Shown one piece after another: positions 40,540 to 54,273 of a DNA stretch of 64,000 nucleotides. A program made the position numbers and the translations under genes. The first letter of the stretch is position 1. Each line of letters begins with the position of its first letter. The DNA comes from Silurus meridionalis (taxonomy: Eukaryota > Chordata > Actinopteri > Siluriformes > Siluridae): NCBI RefSeq assembly GCF_014805685.1, contig NC_060899.1, forward strand, positions 11,136,454-11,200,453, given 5' to 3'. A model generated the notes under the pieces. That model worked only from the letters and a program-made list of their open reading frames with translations, searched no databases and was not told the origin of the DNA.

Positions 40540-41270
40540 TTACAATGGAGCACTTAATTGCTTTGTTCATGTTGTGGATTTGTTGCACAGCCTTTAAGAA
40601 ACTCGTGGAGGCTTGGCTATACTAAGTGCACTTGAATTTTAATGGAGAACCTTCTTCAGTCTTCTCCTGCGGTCTATTGTGTGCTCTAATGTGATCTTTC
40701 TTGCTAGGCAGTCATACACTAAGGCAAACCTATGCTCACTGTAATTACCTGTATTACTCTATCATTGTAAGTAGTGTGAATTATTATATATAAAGGTGAT
40801 ATCATTCATACTTTGACTGCATCATATAGTTTGAATGGATTGTATGTAGCAGCATATTCTGAACTTATGCTTTTTTTCCCCAGCTGGTGGAATTCTGCTC
40901 ATTGTTGTATGTAAATATAAGAATTAGAATGTGGTCACAGCAAGAATTTGTCATTGTGGGCTGTTTTGAGGTTGTTTGCACAGATGGCAGCAAATCAAGT
41001 TATTTGAAAGGTGGTGGGTTGCAGCAAAGACACTGGCATTCATCATGGCATCATTGCCAGAAAGCAAACCAAGTTATTTATGAGCACCCACGCAGATATC
41101 TATTATATAGACGTATGCAGAGAAAAAGACTGGACGGTTTACTAGAATCTCGGGATGAGAGAATTGTTCAGGAAATTAAGGTTCATCATTGTGATCATTA
41201 TTCTCTTAAAGGCTCCCATGAAAGATTACTACTCTTACTGTTACTGCGTTCTCTTATTTAATAAGGTTGA
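40540..41270. promoter_or_regulatory. Candidate conserved non-coding island
   Basis: About 730 bp of high-complexity sequence with homeodomain-like TTAATTG sites and no simple repeats. It contains a 124-codon open frame (40887-41261, plus) with no recognisable domain and a Leu-rich end. I think it is regulatory DNA with a chance frame rather than a gene. Confidence 0.25.
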
Positions 41271-41379
41271 TGGAATGAAACGGACTGGGCATCCTTAAGC
41301 ATTAAACAACCTAGACATCCTTTTTTGTGTGCAACATTAAAAACATGAAATGATAATCAAGCATATTCAGCGATGATAA

Positions 41380-41690
41380 ATAATAAAAGCTCCCTATTTT
41401 GCACCTCGGCCATGAAAGCTTGCTGAATATTACTGGCTTTCATCCACAGCGTTCTGTTTGTTGTTCAGCTTCTCTCATCTTTGTCAATACAAGCTATGAT
41501 CTCCCATTAGCATGCGTCCGGCATTGGGAAATGGATAAAGGTTGCGTACTGTTGTCACGGAAACCAAATAAATGGCACCCGGGGGCCAAACAATGGCCCG
41601 AGAGCCTTTTTCTCCCTTGGCCACATCTGCCACTCTGCATTCACACTTACGGGATGTTCTGCTGATTATTTTTTGTGCTTCCAAGCCCCT
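41380..41690. promoter_or_regulatory. Candidate conserved non-coding island
   Basis: About 300 bp with higher GC than its surroundings, an ATTAGCATG homeodomain/POU-like site (near 41,507) and a GGCACCCGGGGGCC block (41574-41587). Overlapping short frames on both strands have no protein signature. Confidence 0.3.
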
Positions 41691-42369
41691 TCAAAAAAAA
41701 AAAACAGACAGGCGGCGAAAAATGGGTGCACTTTGGATAGAAGCCAACTTCTGATTCAGTGCATTGAATGATTGATTCAAGGCTTGGTACTATAGGTAAT
41801 GACTGTTTTGGCCTGGAACTCTCTGGTATTCGGGAACAAAGCAGAACGCACCAAATAATGTAGTTTTTTTATCCCATTTTTACACTGCTGATTAAAATGG
41901 TGCTATGAAATGGTTTGTCAGAGTTTCACCGATCACATTATTTACACATTTTAGTCGGTTTGTGTACCGAGCGAAGTAAAGGCATGCTTTTTTTGGTCCC
42001 AGTGTATACTTGTACGCCAATAAAGCCTGACTTGACTTGATGTTTCTTTTTTTGCGGGAGGACTTGTTTTTACACACACAAGCCCTGGGATTATCTGTTA
42101 CAGCCCCGCCATAACTCAATATAGAAGTTATAAATGACTGTGGTACTGGGCAACCACATGCTGAGAAGACAGGGGGGAAAATACCAGCATGCAAACACTG
42201 TGGCTTGTGGCAACATTTTCACCTCAGGTTAACTGAGAGTGCCATGGATGAGTCATGTCCAATGGAAAGTGAGGGAAAACTATCATTCCAGGTTGTGTTA
42301 CAGTTTTCATATCGAAATTAAGATTTTATAATGCAAACTGGACAATGTTAATAATATTGCGAGAAAAAA

Positions 42370-42780
42370 AAATGTGTGGCCCGGGCATGACTAGTGCTTT
42401 CAGCTCCCCAAACAGATGTCCCTATTCACAAAAAGTTATACACGGTAGGGCAGACAAATGGATCAGGTGTCTGTGCGTTATCTGCACCTTTTCATGTGTA
42501 AATGAAGGATCGTGAATGTGACTTTTCCAGCAACAGGTTTTTGATGTCAGTATATATGAGATGAGTGTACTGCCCCCACTGAACCACAGGAACAATGGCC
42601 TGTGGCCATGGTCAATTCAGATGGAATGGCTCAAGCCTTTGTCCTTGCACTACTCAGCTGGCCTGCAGCTTATGGACAGAGAAAGAAAAAAAGGGCGAGG
42701 GAGATTGCTGTGTAAAAGGGGCGACAAAAAGATATTTAGGAATTGTTGCAAATCACATGTATCTCTCCATTGTGTTTAAT
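42370..42780. promoter_or_regulatory. Candidate conserved non-coding island
   Basis: Complex unique sequence with an E-box-type CAGATG (near 42,411) and no repeat family. Two short frames (42561-42779 and 42595-42804) overlap and have no recognisable product. Confidence 0.22.
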
Positions 42781-42999
42781 TCCAACAAGAGGCAAGAGAG
42801 GTGAAGAAGGAAGGTATACAAGCCACCTGCTTTCCTCCCTTAAAGATTACACACATTCAAAGTCAGAAAGTTTTGAATAAAAAAGCTCAAGAGGTTTGAA
42901 ATTATTCCATGTTTCTGCCTGTGCAACCTATAAATGCAGCATGATTTTAATGAAAATTAGCACAGAGGTTAAGTACATTTGACTTTTTACATAGGCTGC

Positions 43000-43620
43000 A
43001 GAGTGTCTTTTCATCTGCTCCGAATTATCATTCATGTTGCCATGTGATCTCTCACAAGGTTCATGAACTTCTTAAGCAAACACAAGTCACCTTAAATACA
43101 ATCCGTCAAAACCTTGTCTCCCCCCACAATGCAGCTTAGATGCTGATATAACCCAACATGGCTCTCGATCCATCTCTGACCACAAACGTGTAGTGCAGGT
43201 TACGGAGATCCAGTTTTGTCACTGCAAATTTATCTGACTTGTGCCTGTCCCTTTTTTTTGACTTTAGACGTGCCTAGTCATGCAGAGCTGAGGCCAGCTT
43301 TGCACGGAGGGTGTTCACCCTCTGCTGTCTATATTGATCCAACAAATTTGCCACAAATCATTTCACAAATGCCCAGCGGGGGGCTTTAGTAGCCAGTGGA
43401 AGTGCCCCATTCAGCCCGCCTGTGCCCCTGTGGAGAGGCAGACCCAGTGCCTGGTTCATTTCAGTGGATTGACAGCCTCTGATCATTCAGCCATCTGTGG
43501 GGTGGGCTGGCCTGCGCTTATAAGCTCTTTATGCTCCTTCAGATGTAACAAAAAAATTAGAAAGCAAATCAGAAATCAAAGAAGAAAAGCTGGCAGGTGC
43601 TCAGAGTTTAGCATCAGAGC
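43000..43620. promoter_or_regulatory. Candidate conserved non-coding island
   Basis: About 600 bp of GC-richer, complex sequence, the least AT-rich stretch between 30 and 50 kb. A 96-codon frame (43334-43624, plus) is Cys-rich but shows no spaced zinc-finger pattern or other family motif, so I do not call it a gene. Confidence 0.3.
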
Positions 43621-44029
43621 CTAATTTAGGGGATTTTATATATTTCTATAACACTAGAGCCTTTCTATCTTGCTTTAATATTCAATTGGGAATCTACACC
43701 TAATGCCAAAATACTTTTGTTTTGTATTAGACTTTTTTTTTAACCCTATAACCAAACATGGTATATTGTATGTTTATGTTAGGAAATTAATCCATATGGA
43801 CGTTTACACAGAAATCTCTTCATGTGAGTGAAAAAAATTGCCCCTGGATGTACAGGCAAGTAATAAATGGAAAATAAATGATTTGATTGACAAATTTTTT
43901 GACTTTCCCAATTTTTTCTTTCAAAAACAACAACAAACCAAAACAAACTAACAAACATAGAAACATTGATTTTGATAAGGATTTGGTTTGATAGTTTAAC
44001 AGGTGTACCCACTTGCTGAACAAACTGCA

Positions 44030-44240
44030 GCTGGAGATACTTGAGACCAGCGAATGTTGTAAGTGGAGTGCAGGGTCACAGATGCACAGCCAGAAGTAAC
44101 TGACAAAGGCCTTGGCCCATGTGCAATGCTGCCTCTGGTGACTTTATTAATCATTAATCCCATTGCATCTAAGTTTACGGCTGCATGGTGGGGAGGAAAG
44201 ATAATGCAATATCTCATTAGAGAAGCAAATACAATGAAAC
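44030..44240. promoter_or_regulatory. Candidate conserved non-coding island
   Basis: Compact block with tandem homeodomain-type sites (ATTAATCATTAATCCC near 44,147) and further ATTAG sites, followed by simple AAC-rich DNA. Open frames on both strands have no signature. Confidence 0.28.
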
Positions 44241-44799
44241 ACAAACAAAAAACAAATAGACAAACAAAACACTAAAAATCAGCTTATAATAATACACAAC
44301 AAAAAAGTGTACAAAGAAGTAAACATTTATGTCACATGTTATAACAAAACATATATCATAAAATGACACAAATGTATAAATTATATGGTGAAATGCGTAT
44401 AATTTAAGATAATATTTGTATGTTTAAGACCAATGACAGGATTGATGTCTCTTCCTGAGGTTCAGAAAGAGAGCAGTGTAATTTTGGAGAATAACATCAT
44501 TATTGACCACTGGCTTTCTCTGGCAGCAGAAACAGAGGCTTGGTGTGTTGCTGCAATGACCCTCACCAATTTGGGTCATAAATTTGCTCCACCCTGAACC
44601 CACCCATTGCCATCCATATCCTTTTTAATGCACAATCCATTCAGGTGTTTCGAAGTGTGTGTGCATGCAAAAGTGAGAGCCTCTCCACAGGGAAGTGAAC
44701 AGAGGCCCTTCATTAGGCACTCTTACAATCTCGGTCACACATAGGCAACTGTATAAGCAATAAAAAACCCCCAAAGACATGCTAGGCATCATGGTGCTT

Positions 44800-47700
44800 T
44801 TTGTGGCTGTCATGGTGGTAACTACTTTTTATAACCTCTATTATGTGGTCACCTGCTAATATTTTAACTGCAAGCTCGACCTCAGCATGCGATCATCAGA
44901 AACCGATACCTTGAAACACAGCTAAAGACAGATTGGGTCTCCAGGTCTATGGATAACCTTACATACTCTGAATTTAATGTCAATGTCAAACCAGTAATGT
45001 GTGATCAAACTGACAGATTTTTTTTTCCATACAGTGTATGTAATGTTTTATCTAACTACAGAAACTACACTGATATGTCACGTTTGAAGGTAGCTAAGTG
45101 GATTGTTTATTTATCTTATAAAAGCACATGAGAAGGACATGCATATCATACATACATGTGTAGAAAAAACTTACTACAGATAAAGTTGGACATTTACAAA
45201 TATAATGCTTTCAATCTATAGACATTTGATATGGTTAGGCTCTGCTCCATCTACCCATTATGAGATGAGACACCATTGACTTTAACTTTAACCTTTGAAC
45301 TTGGGCTGTTTTCCCTATATCTTGACACTGGCCTGGTCTGAAAGGGGCAGTAAAGTGTGTTGGTTTTTTGTGTAATTTTATAATAATTTGTATGCATATA
45401 AACAAAATGTGGCTAAGAAGATTTAATGTATAGTATTGTATAGAGTATTATTGCCAACCTGAAGATTAGAAGTTAGAATAATAGAAATTAACTACAAGTA
45501 AACTGATTTTTGGTACATCAAAGGCTATTTGTTTTATATAGATCTCCAATTCACATTGCAAGACTGACATTATTTATGAAAAAAATGCAAAGTCTCTGGT
45601 TATGTAGAACTGAGCCGAGCAGTAGACAGGATTCCAGTGAATGGTCATACTTTCATCCATGTCCCAATCTGCACTTAACTTTGCCACTAAGCTACAAAAA
45701 TGATCCTTTTCAGTGTTTGCTTAAACATTCAGAGGCCTGGTTGGACACCCACAGATGTCAAGAACAAGCTATTTAATGGCATAAAGATTTTACAGAGTAT
45801 TATTACAAAGAAAGTAATATCTACAAAGCAGGGATTTGGTTGCAATGGCATAAAGAGTTTGCTGACCTCCAAAAGAACAACCTATTAACCAGAAGATAAT
45901 GTATGGCTATCCACTGTAACAGATAAAAACTGACATCTCAAAAGACACAGACACATCAATAATGTGATGTATACACTGCATTTGCCACATTAGAATCAAA
46001 ACCCATAGTTTTCCAGAATGTTGGATGAAGTATGTGCAGTAGAAACGTTATCACCACCACAACATGAACTCTTTCTGGACTCATTCTCGACACTTGTTGC
46101 CACAGTAATGTCAGTAAAGAGGATTATGACTCTGAGGAACAAAGCTGTGTCCATCCACTGGACATTTTAGTCCCTGCATTACCAGAGAATTCAATACACT
46201 TTCAATTGACTGTCCATCCAAGAGCTTTTTAACACTACCCAATCTTAATGTCATCTGACAAACTGCATAGTGGTTCACTTGCATCCTATCCCCTCTTTTA
46301 GAACTTTTCACTCATCACACAATGTTTACATATTATTAACTATTCAACTTTAGTTAACAAGTCTCACTACAACATTTGTTACATTACAAATTTGAGGTTT
46401 TGCATGTTCACTTCTCTGTCTGTTTTGACTTGTGTTTCTTTAGGTTCTCTCTAGTCTGTACAACCTTTTTGCATGCTTACAAGTTTGAGCGTTGTCAAGT
46501 CCTCCCACGTTATTTTCTCGCATCCCTCTCCATATCAGTTACTATTTAAGCGATATAAAGACCCTTTCCTGGTACTAACACCTGTTATAAAATATAAGAA
46601 TACAATATCATAATAATGTCCCTGTCATTTTTTCCATAAATAGTTCTGCTGTGATTTCGAAATGCAAGCACCATGATCAACATTTAATTGGGTGTTCTGT
46701 CACTTTACAAAATGCAGTAATATATTTTGAAAGATGATGTGTGAAATAATGCTGTGACCAAAAAATAAACAACAAAAAAATCAGAAACAAACAAAAGAAA
46801 TTATGTATCAGAAAAGAAATCTACATTTTGATCTATACATCATAATATTTCCATGATTATATCACAAAGCATTTGGGCAATTTAAATGTCATCACAAGGA
46901 TCTTTGCTAGAAATCTATTATAGGACATGCAAATGTTTTGCAAGCAATATTTAAATTTTTACTTCGAGGTCCAGTTTGGGTCATCAGATTGATGCACACA
47001 AAGAAAGAAATATAGTACTCCTCTCTTGGCTACAGATTTTTCTCATAAAAAATCTTTGATAGCTTAGCCATCTGGTCAGGGCTAAGAAAAAAAAAACTCA
47101 TAAAAGGGGCCCTCCTAGGTTCAGGAGACCCTTGAAGATTGTTATAGTAGACTTTACTAAAGTTGTCAGCCACGGTGTTGTCATGACTGTCAAATGTGTA
47201 TTTTTGTCTTATAAACCATTTTTTCCAATAGAGTCTAATCTCATGATACCTGTTGTTTCAACTGGCAGAAAGATTATTTCAATTAAGTAAATCAAGATTT
47301 TTTTTAAACATCAAATATATTTGTCCATTGTGGCGAGATAAGGGCTTAGAATATTTGATAAGAACTACAAATGATTTCGTTTAATTTGCTGTAGCTATAG
47401 CTGCAACATGGAATGATTTGTCTACAAGAAGCTTTTTTTGTATTACTACACTGATTTGTACTATAAATATAATAGTATAATAACACAATAAATCACGTGC
47501 ATGTAGCTAGCTAGCAATCATGTTCTCCGAAAGATTTCACTATTGTGTACATTACTAAATTGTCTTTCCCAGATTTTATTTCACAACCAGTAAATGTTGA
47601 AAAAGAGTAATGTTTAATGTTGTGCCCTGGTATGCTAGTCGACACTGCTTTAAAGAGCACTCTATATGAATGCACAGACAATTACAGCCATAGTGCAAAT

Positions 47701-47910
47701 CAGGTAGCACATGGTGATAGAAAAAAAAATGTAATAAAAAAACCCCAAATATAAATGAATAAATAAATAAAATAAACACATCAAGAATCATTGTGGCTTA
47801 TTAGATATGCAAGGAATATAAAATAATATAAGGGTGCTGTTATAGTAAAATAAATTTATTACACCCCAGTGATTAATACAGTGGAATAATGAACCTTACA
47901 TGTGGCACTA

Positions 47911-47912
<2 letters not shown>
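44800..47912. other. Intergenic DNA without recognised features
   Basis: AT-rich unique sequence. Frames of 60-88 codons (for example 45510-45776) show no motif. Nothing else is supported here. Confidence 0.55.

Positions 47913-47978
<66 letters not shown>
47913..47978. repeat. TA dinucleotide repeat
   Basis: About 33 TA units. Confidence 0.96.
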
Positions 47979-47981
<3 letters not shown>

Positions 47982-48481
47982 TAGGTGCATATAGTAATGC
48001 CTGCAAAGACAAATGACCATGCAGTCATAGCTTACATTGTAAATAAATCTTCATCCCTTCTCCACTGTAGATGTTCCCTAAAGCCTCTTTATCAGTCCGG
48101 TTCCTCTTCCTGTTGAAAAGCTGAATGACTTTTTCATTTGGTGGTCATGCGCTCTGGTGCTGTCAAACTTAACAAATATAAAACAAATGCTCATTCATAA
48201 AAAAAATAATAATCTTTGAGATACTAGGCAAACACAAGTATCATCCATATTTTTAGTTGCATTTATCTCTTTTGTATTGCTGAGGGACTAAAAGTTGTCC
48301 TCCACGCTTCGGTAGAATCTTGTAAAGGTGACAGTGAACGATACGTACCCAAGGGTGTCATGTTCGAGGGAGAAAATATGCTGAAGCAATCAGGGATGGG
48401 ATGTGATCCATTTAATAGCACAGATGTACACGGTTGAATAGAATCTCACACATCCTTACACACTTCCTTAAGCCAAACACT

Positions 48482-48516
48482 AGATAGATAGATAGATAGA
48501 TAGATAGCTAGATAGC

Positions 48517-48602
<86 letters not shown>
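48482..48602. repeat. GATA tetranucleotide repeat
   Basis: About 30 GATA units with two GCTA interruptions near the left end. Confidence 0.97.
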
Positions 48603-48603
<1 letters not shown>

Positions 48604-48940
48604 GAAAAATTCTGCAAGCTGAATAAACAAGTCCACTATGGGTGGACACAAGTCCACTATATATATATATATATGAATGTGAAATATTAGTCCAAATGTA
48701 CAGTAAGGTATATATAGATACACATTAATAAAATAGTAGTGCAGATGTATGTAAGGCACAATATGTGTAGAGAATGAGGGGTATAAAAAATACAATATAT
48801 AATATGTTCATTGTACTAAGGGGGGCCCTTTTAAAGTGATTGACTAGAATCCAAACCAAGCATGAGGAGGGTAAATATGTTTAGAATAAATATCAGTCAG
48901 ACTCTCAACATCCAGTAATACTAAATTATAGGAAAATAAT

Positions 48941-49013
48941 TATAATATAATATAATATAATATAATATAATATAATATAATATAATATAATATAATATAA
49001 TATAATATAATAC
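48941..49013. repeat. TATAA pentanucleotide repeat
   Basis: About 14 TATAA units, the same motif as at 17.78 kb. Confidence 0.96.
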
Positions 49014-49379
49014 AGATAATAATAAAATCCTTTTGTTTTCTGCAAGCAAGTAGTACATGGATAATTAAATAAAACTAATGGGAATTCCATGTGCTCTTTC
49101 CATGTGGATCTAGTTTCTCATAATCAGCATGATTTGAGAAAAGAAAAGAAAACAAACAAACACTTTTCTCACAGGACTGTGCCTCAGGGGGGTTAGTCAG
49201 GGTGGAGGCATCATTAGAACAAGTGGTTATTAATCTTTCCTAATTGTAGGTTTCTGTTTTCCTTTAAATAAAAGCAATGGCATTTTTATCACGACGTCCA
49301 AGTTTATAGAAATCCATGAATAGTTTGGCAAACGTCATGCCACAGCAGTATAATAACCCTCAGAAAAACCTACTTGGCC

Positions 49380-49650
49380 ACATGAAAGGACAATGCTTCT
49401 GAAGTTAGATCGAAATCCCCCTGCAAATTGATGCAAATGGCAAGAAATGCTCCAATATCATTACATGAGATAGGATCTTCAGGTCACTATCTGGCCAATT
49501 GACTTTATCAAAAAGTAGCCATACTTTTGAGGTCTTTGGAGGCGAATGCTTGTGACCCAGCATACATTCCTCATCTCGCATGATGGAATCCTCTTTTGCA
49601 AAGGAATGCATCATGAACGAATAATTGCTCTCAGCTCTCTATGGGCACAC
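49380..49650. promoter_or_regulatory. Candidate regulatory island with perfect octamer
   Basis: Complex sequence containing a perfect POU octamer ATGCAAAT (49431-49438), directly preceded by AAATTG, with further AT-rich homeodomain-type sites (near 49,620). No repeats. The 69-codon minus-strand frame here is not gene-like. Confidence 0.32.
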
Positions 49651-50678
49651 AGTTAAAAGAGTTTCAGATGGTTGGTTTGTGATCTCTCTACACCACCCCT
49701 CCTCCTAAGAAGAAGGCCAGGGGGGTGATAAGGGGGAAGGGTATGTTTGACTTGGGAGGTAATACTGGGAGAGGGGGAGGTTGGTTCACCAACAAAAACA
49801 ACCTTAAAATATCAAAATGGTTATTTTTCTGCATTTTTTTTTTTCTGATAATGAAAGTTAATATTAAGTGTTTTGGAAGGCACCTTCTCTACAGTGAAAG
49901 TCTCTGTCAGATATAAAAACTGTTTTATATTTATTTTCGTTGAGTCATGGAATGTAATTTCTATGGCTAACATAGTAGGGGTCAAACTTCAGATTTTAAT
50001 GATGTGTTCTTGTTCCAAAAGGTCAGTGTTATGGAGGAAATATGCAGACATGATCATTGGTTCTGAATTTTAGCTTTTCATTGCAGATTACATTCTTTTT
50101 AATTACTGAAACATATCAGTGTTTAAATATGATGCAATAACATTTTTTTTTTTTTTTACAATTTAGGAATTCAGGAATTGAGTTACACCAAACATTAGTA
50201 AATCACATGAGTAAATAATCAGTACAAGCCCTTAATGGATCAAAATATTATTAAATATATCGTCTAAAACTTAATAAAAGTTTTACATTAGTCAATATTA
50301 AGTCATCATTTAATATCTGTTATTCAAAATATGACAAATGATCACTAATTTGAATGGAGACTGTCTTGGATCCTGACTGAATGGTCACCATTGTATAAAT
50401 CATTTGTAGCTCTGAAAGTTTATATTTGGCCCTTGTAGCTGTGATAAGGCTGTGAGGCAGCTTTCTTTAGGCACTTGCCCTCTTGTCACCTCCCTTACTG
50501 GCACATGCAGTGGATCATGGAAGACCTTTCCTTTCTGTGTTAAAAAAACCGAATGAACTACAAAGCTTAAAACACAACAATTACCATCTGTCGCAAGAGT
50601 ATACGCATGAGTAGGCTGCAGACAGGCCATGTCAGGGCGATTCTCAGAATTTACATGAATTGTAATGCTCTAGAAACA

Positions 50679-50681
<3 letters not shown>

Positions 50682-50771
<90 letters not shown>

Positions 50772-50775
50772 ATGC

Positions 50776-50860
<85 letters not shown>

Positions 50861-50861
50861 T
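50682..50861. repeat. Compound TA / GA / GATA repeat
   Basis: About 27 TA units, then 16 GA units, a short spacer and about 21 GATA units, in one 180-bp run. Confidence 0.97.
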
Positions 50862-51109
50862 TTCTTTATTTATGAATATTGTTAATAAGGGAAGGCCAGC
50901 ACCACAGGCTAATGCAGTTAAATTATGTAATTATAAATAACTGTAATAGACAGTATTTAGTTCTGATATACTTACCTGTGTTTTCCTCAATGGAAAACAA
51001 ACTCTAGTTGAAATTGTGGAAATTTTAAGCTAAGCATGTAAATATAGTGGAACAGTGACCATGTAACCCACAAAGCTGTTTACCATTTAAAAATTCAGTT
51101 TTTTATTAT

Positions 51110-51420
51110 TTAAAAAAGCTCTGAGGTCATGACCTGGCTTCTTTGCATTCACCCATAGCTCCCTACCTTTGCATTGTGTAGTGTTACGCGCCTATGAATC
51201 TGAGGGCCCTATTGAGAAGCTGCATCGCTCAGCTCGCACTCCCACTCAGAGGATAATTAAAACAATTAGAAGACAATAGAGAAGATTTCCATCCTCCCCC
51301 AAGCTAAACCGTACCACTGTCTTGCTGCCAGAAGGTTGCAGTTGCATGGGATTAGACCCCCACCTTCCTCTAACTAACACACAAACACACACAGCCACTT
51401 ATTGCTCTTTACTTCACACT
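51110..51420. promoter_or_regulatory. Candidate regulatory island with inverted AGGTCA palindrome
   Basis: Complex, GC-richer block with a perfect AGGTCATGACCT (51124-51135), the idealised nuclear-receptor inverted repeat with no spacer. A homeodomain/SOX-like run follows (GATAATTAAAACAATTAG near 51,252). No coding potential. Confidence 0.35.
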
Positions 51421-51668
51421 GCATTATGGACAGCTGGTGTGGATGATGGATAGTTGACCTATTTGACACATAGTTGATTCGGACATCGAAAATTCTTCCA
51501 GTGTCATTGGATTAGCGGAATCCTTTGGGACCAGAATCTTTTATGCCAGAGGTTGTCTAATTTTTAATTGCAATAAACAAACAAACAATGCACACAATTT
51601 AAATTGGATGCATTTACAATTGAAATATAATGGGTATTTTTGTAAAGCTGAACAATATTATTTTGTTT

Positions 51669-52067
51669 TCATTCCTGAACATTCCACTCACACAATATAT
51701 TTCTACTCAAGTGCTCATTTAATTTAACTTGAAGTAATGTTGAATAGAACAAGAGCTCAAGAATTCCTGCAGGTCCCCAGACTCCACTTTCAGAACCACG
51801 GCAAATATAGTATAACAAAGCATGAAACATACGATAATTCCAGGCTTGAGACTGTAAAACATAATCCACCATAAAATCAGTCCTTTGACTTACACTGTGC
51901 ATATAACATCGTTGGAAAGCCCACCCTTCTTCCAACAGCCAGTTCATCAGTAAACAGAATAATTTATAATTACTAAACCGCTCCCGTGTGCACTGTAGCA
52001 TTAAATGTGTCACTACAAAGAGAACAAAACGGAAGTAAGAAGCCTTTCCCCTCCACAAACCATGCAA
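51669..52067 (-). other. 132-codon open frame of unknown nature
   Basis: One of the longest frames in the intergenic region that is not built from a simple repeat. It is rich in aromatic and Leu residues (FCLLMNWLLEEGWAFQRCYM). I recognise no family. It lacks splice or promoter context and could be a chance frame or a decayed transposon fragment. Confidence 0.2.
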
Positions 52068-52379
52068 TTAACACCTTGTTAAATGATTCATAAGATCCTG
52101 CATATGGGAGGAATTATTCCTCGTTAACTGAAAACTGTGCATGTGTGTACGGCAAAGTCGTGAACTTTTTACCTAAATTTCACTCCTTAATCAGTTTATT
52201 TTCACTTAGCACACAATTACTGTTCCGTTTCGTTCCTTCAATAAGCACATGTAAAAAAACAACAAAAAAGAACAACAGATCATCTTTCATCTTCCTCCTG
52301 CAGTTTTTCTTCCTAAACAGTGACCCACAAAGCCTAGAGGCACCTCAAGAACAGTAACTCAGGCATTAAATTGATGTTG

Positions 52380-52740
52380 TCTCTTCAAACATGGGCCATT
52401 TGACTGCAAGATTGAGTCACTTTATAACACTCATTTGGGCAGTCTAAATATGGGAGGGTCTGCGTTTTTGTGTGTGCCATTAGAGCGAACCTGAGGGGGC
52501 ACGCTCACTCCAGGAATAAACACCGCTTTGCTCATTTGGCCAGGTGGGAGGTAGGAGCCTTCCAGCTCAGAGTCGGTAATTAGTTTGTACTCTACGAGGA
52601 AGTGTGTTGCAATGTGTCAGATGAAGTCCTTAGCTGAGATTTAGGTGGCGAGAGGAAGTTGAGGGTGCACGTGGATTATGGTGGATTTGCCTGTTAATGG
52701 CTGTGGGGGGAAAGCTCTGGTTTTTACTGACCATTAAGCA
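52380..52740. promoter_or_regulatory. Candidate conserved non-coding island
   Basis: About 360 bp of unique, GC-richer sequence without any long frame. It includes a TAATTAG homeodomain core (near 52,577) and G-rich tracts. It contrasts sharply with the AT-rich flanks. Confidence 0.32.
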
Positions 52741-52999
52741 AAGTCTAAATTGTTATTTGCCTAATATATAGTAAAAAGACAAATCACATGATATTTCCAA
52801 AATATCCAATGTCCTCTGTGTGTTTTAGTCCAACCACGAGCTTTAAAATAAATATGGCTCAATTCTAAATACTACCAGAAATAGATTTGACAGGCAGACA
52901 TCAGAAGATTAAACCTCCCCACGTTTAAACAATCTATACATTAAATCAAATGTTAAACTGAATCTGAATGAATAAATCTGTCCCCAGTATCACCATCCT

Positions 53000-53460
53000 A
53001 CCCAGACGTTAAACCACACGGTATTAATCTACTGTGGAATTCTGTGCACTGAGCTGTTGACACTCTGCTGTCTCCTCAGAGCTTTTAAAGCGACGCTGTT
53101 ATCTCTCAGGCCAGGGCGTACTTATCACACAAAAGGGAACTGTATGTAACCAGAAACAATAGGAGTGATTGAGTGCATTCCTTCATGGGTGTTGGGTTAC
53201 GCTGCTCCTTTTTAATAGACGATATCTGACCAGGAGTGAGTGTCTCAGCAGCATGATCCTTATCAGTGTCACAAAAACAGTACATTCTTCATAAACTAAT
53301 TGGCTCGCTGCAATTAAAGCTGTGCAAACAGGAAGGAGGCCCATGGACCCCCTTTCCCCCCACCCCCCCACACATCAGCAAGAAAGGAGACATTAATCGA
53401 AAATGACATAAAGACCACAAGCATGATGTGGCCTTGCACCTGGTGGAGATGTCATGAGCT
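53000..53460. promoter_or_regulatory. Candidate conserved non-coding island
   Basis: Complex block with GATA-type sites (TTATCT near 53,099 and CTTATCA near 53,120) and homeodomain sites (CTAATTGG near 53,296 and CAATTAAAG near 53,311). The 62-codon minus-strand frame is not gene-like. Confidence 0.3.
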
Positions 53461-54018
53461 GTGAACTTCTTAAATAATTAGATAACATGATACAATCTTA
53501 ACTCTCTGAATAATGGAATTAAAGTAGTGAAAGCATGAGTTTCATACACTTATGTACACATATGAACTAACTCATATTAAATATGTAGGCAGGGGTCAGA
53601 AATAATCATTCCAAATTTGATTTGACTGTGGATATCATTGAAATCTTTCAAGTTTGCCTCTAGCTTATGCTTCCTTACGTTTTATTTTCCTGCACCAGTG
53701 TCATTTGGTCACTCGAGTTCATCAGACCACCAACAAATCTGAACAAAATGGTATGGGGGATGAGGGCCAGGATCTCATATGCTAATCTGGCAGATGTCTG
53801 CAGTGCTGGACACATTCCAGGCAGCTTATAAAAACAAATTGTCGTCCTTCTTTTGGAAGGCAGCTTTTGACTGTCCACTCAAAGGTCCATAAAGATTTTT
53901 AAAAGGTCAGATACGGCACCATCACCTGCGAAATCAAAAGTCTTGTAGTGATTGTATTGTGAAATAAACATACGATTTGTTATTATGTTCAGATCTATAT
54001 TTGTTATGTGGCTTTAAA

Positions 54019-54273
<255 letters not shown>

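Noticed and set aside
46111..46311. 66-codon minus-strand frame in a moderately complex block
   Set aside because: No domain, no splice context and no codon pattern that separates it from chance.
48482..48602. Regularly spaced repeat resembling a CRISPR array
   Set aside because: A simple 4-bp microsatellite with no spacers, in a vertebrate genome.
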